In this document: positions 62,601 to 64,000 of the stretch, piece by piece | Position numbering within the stretch: position 1 is the first letter of the stretch | Layout of the letters: each line of letters begins with the position of its first letter | Assembly: GCA_030248065.1 (NCBI GenBank) | Contig: JASAMV010000757.1 | Location: forward strand, 45,159 to 109,158 | Length of the DNA stretch: 64,000 nucleotides | Direction of reading: 5' to 3' | From: Rhynchonema sp. JSB1_4 | Taxonomy: Eukaryota; Nematoda; Chromadorea; Monhysterida; Xyalidae | The notes under the pieces: generated by a model | What the model saw: only the letters and a program-made list of their open reading frames with translations | What the model was told of the DNA's origin: nothing | The model's database searches: none | Program-made: the position numbers and the translations under genes

Positions 62601-64000
62601 GACAGTGCTACATTGACATGACCTTGCGCATTCAGGCAATGTCCAACCAACCCACCTATTCATGTCCAATACGGCCGGTTCGGTCTTGATACGTTTCAAT
62701 GCCAATTCATTTTGGTGGATTGTTGTGCGGCGCGTTGGTGGGTGGATGCAACATCTGCGGCGGTGGTGGCGGCGGAGGCAGGGCGCTCGACGTTGACGTG
62801 CCTGCTGATGTTTGTTTCGGTCGGGGCGCACCTGTGTAGACTGGAATTCAGTAAAAAATGTTTTAAGAACCTGCTAAATGGTCTGAGGTTCTCAGGCCCA
62901 GTAATTGCTTCTTTGATCAATAAAACATGTCACGTCTACACCACAATACTCGGCAACTTCTGTAAGTTCTACTAACGCTTTGGTTTGGTTCAGGAATGGG
63001 ACAAGTTCAAAAATTATTCCCAAACTCTAACATTTTGGTCTTGCAATTTCTTCTGATGCCAAAATTTTCCAAGAAAGGCGTCCGGCCAAAATAAGTTTTT
63101 CGCAAGCCAGGCAGTGAATACCCGTTGGTCAAAGAGCCAAAATCGAACTGTACGCTCACAACTAGTCTGTTGCGAAAATGTTGACGGCAGACGGGACAAC
63201 CCGTGACCACGCGTTTCTCACAACGGACACTCTAAGTGCCAGCTGGAATAGTATTCACACTAGAGCATCAACAGTCAAAAGACACAACACAAACACTGTG
63301 CCATGCTTGCGGCCGTATTGGCGCGGATACCGTGCTCTATCACAGTTGTAACACAGTTGGACAATTTTGCTCATCGCCGCTAACTGCTGACGAGACTGAA
63401 GAATTTTGGCCGTTTAAGAGTCGGATTAGGGCAATATAAGATATCAGCATCCAAAAAAGCATAGGTGTCGGGTGTCAGCTACTTTGAGGATGTAGCTTTG
63501 GAACCGACACTCGACATTTGCGGTTTTAAAATCATCGTAATTTGCTCCAAGGAAAATTTTCACAAAATATGCATGAAAAATTTTCAACAAAATTCCCCAA
63601 GGTGCAGAAAGCCTTGTGTCGGTGTTCAATTTGTTCAAGCCGATGTGATTGAATGCGCCCCCAGGTCCCTAATCCCTAGTTTACGCGAAAGAGCCAGAAG
63701 ACAGCTGTCAATCAAATTTTTATACGTCTTGCCAAAACCTTCGTGTGACGGAGCATGTTCGCTTCTTTCTCAACTTCACGTTTCTTTTCGTTCTTCAGTT
63801 GCTCCATGGCACGCACGAAACCGTTGGCTCAGTTCTACAATGACAACCTGTTCCTGCGGACAAATTCCACCGTGGCAAGAGCATCACACCATCCTCAAGC
63901 AGCGGTGTTACTCACCATTTCACGGTCAGGCGTCAAACTGGGTTCGAGACGTAATAGTACCAGTGGTGTCCCTCGTCCGATTTCGGAACCTGAAGCACCA
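59671..64000 (-). CDS. Proline-rich, multi-exon protein of unknown family, 5' end outside the window
   Basis: Minus-strand exons with mutually consistent phases: 61520-61383, 60966-60847, 60780-60718, 60634-60565, 60489-60312 and 59823-59671 (TGA). Upstream exons 62831-62656, 62583-62442 and 62358-62319 also agree among themselves. 61888-61806 and, less surely, about 63825-63739 and 64000-63916 appear to belong. Features: a charged helix with EQLKNEKKREVEKE; IKTEP (a possible sumoylation site); an EREKRKQREREKQKQ helix; two proline runs; HGSPREPDRKRMKHE; ERKLDSDDILTG; and an acidic end DLEDGEISA. This composition suggests a nuclear, RNA- or transcription-related protein, but I do not recognise the family. 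One exon between 62319 and 61888 is probably missing from my model. Confidence 0.55.
59880..60175. mobile_element. Decayed relative of the CAGTGTAGTTCC MITE
   Basis: Contains TTAGGCCTAAAATAGGG, CCTAAAAATGACTTTCTTCC and near the right end GATCAGGAACTACAACCACACTG, matching the interior and end of 22399-22763. It lies in the last intron of the right-edge gene. Confidence 0.5.
63040..63222 (-). pseudogene. RING-like C-terminal fragment
   Basis: On the minus strand, VRCEKRVVTGCPVCRQHF matches the second half of a RING finger (C-x2-C ... C-P-x-C-R). The first half is not convincingly found upstream, where 63430-63300 has only scattered cysteines. It lies within an intron of the right-edge gene. 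It could be an exon of another gene or a relic. Confidence 0.3.
63462..63630. mobile_element. Possible relic of the TGTCGGG MITE
   Basis: AGGTGTCGGGTGTCAGC and GAACCGACACTCGACATTTG recall the subterminal repeats of the 12234-12641 element; the remainder is diverged. Confidence 0.3.

Overview
The window is eukaryotic, from an animal, most likely a protostome. Genes are cut into many short exons with GT-AG introns (often TTTCAG or TTGCAG acceptors). The recognisable genes are animal-specific: a TET 5-methylcytosine dioxygenase, an LMBR1-family membrane protein and a homeobox gene whose homeodomain is closest, from memory, to the Rough family known from arthropods. Base composition is moderate and the middle third is crowded with short DNA-transposon relics. 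I cannot name the species; nothing indicates bacterial or viral DNA.

Layout. (1) 0.1-21.2 kb, minus strand: a head-to-tail cluster of at least four paralogous genes, annotated here as paralogues 1, A, B and C. They share a conserved unit: a C2H2-like finger, a K-R-VFACT motif, an acidic or AT-hook linker, then two fingers resembling the WRKY-GCM1/FLYWCH superfamily (Cx4-6C followed by HNH or HxxH). Paralogue A also has three tandem N-terminal modules with a BED-like finger. Exon phases agree across every join I list, except one gap in A where an expected exon of about 71 nt is missing and a 155-bp satellite plus an inverted-repeat element occupy the space. (2) 21.2-27.6 kb: almost only repeats, including hAT-like MITEs, fold-back elements, GGTATTG and GGGCGGGTA minisatellites and an element nested inside another. 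(3) 27.6-34.4 kb, plus strand: a complete 14-exon LMBR1 gene of 554 aa. (4) 34.4-44.3 kb: no supported gene. (5) 44.35-55.32 kb, plus strand: a 23-exon TET gene, at least 1210 aa, with an intact catalytic core. (6) 56.4-57.9 kb, minus strand: a Rough-like homeobox gene, convergent with TET. (7) 59.7-64 kb, minus strand: a proline-rich multi-exon gene of unknown family that runs off the right edge.

The genes do not form one pathway. TET (DNA demethylation), the homeobox gene and the zinc-finger cluster would all act in the nucleus; LMBR1 is a membrane protein. The most novel material is the zinc-finger cluster, a strong excess of the 10-mer TGATGTTTCA (often at or beside TET splice sites), and a 19-bp sequence repeated exactly in three TET introns.

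All models come from reading frames, splice signals, phase bookkeeping and remembered family motifs. No alignment or database search was run.
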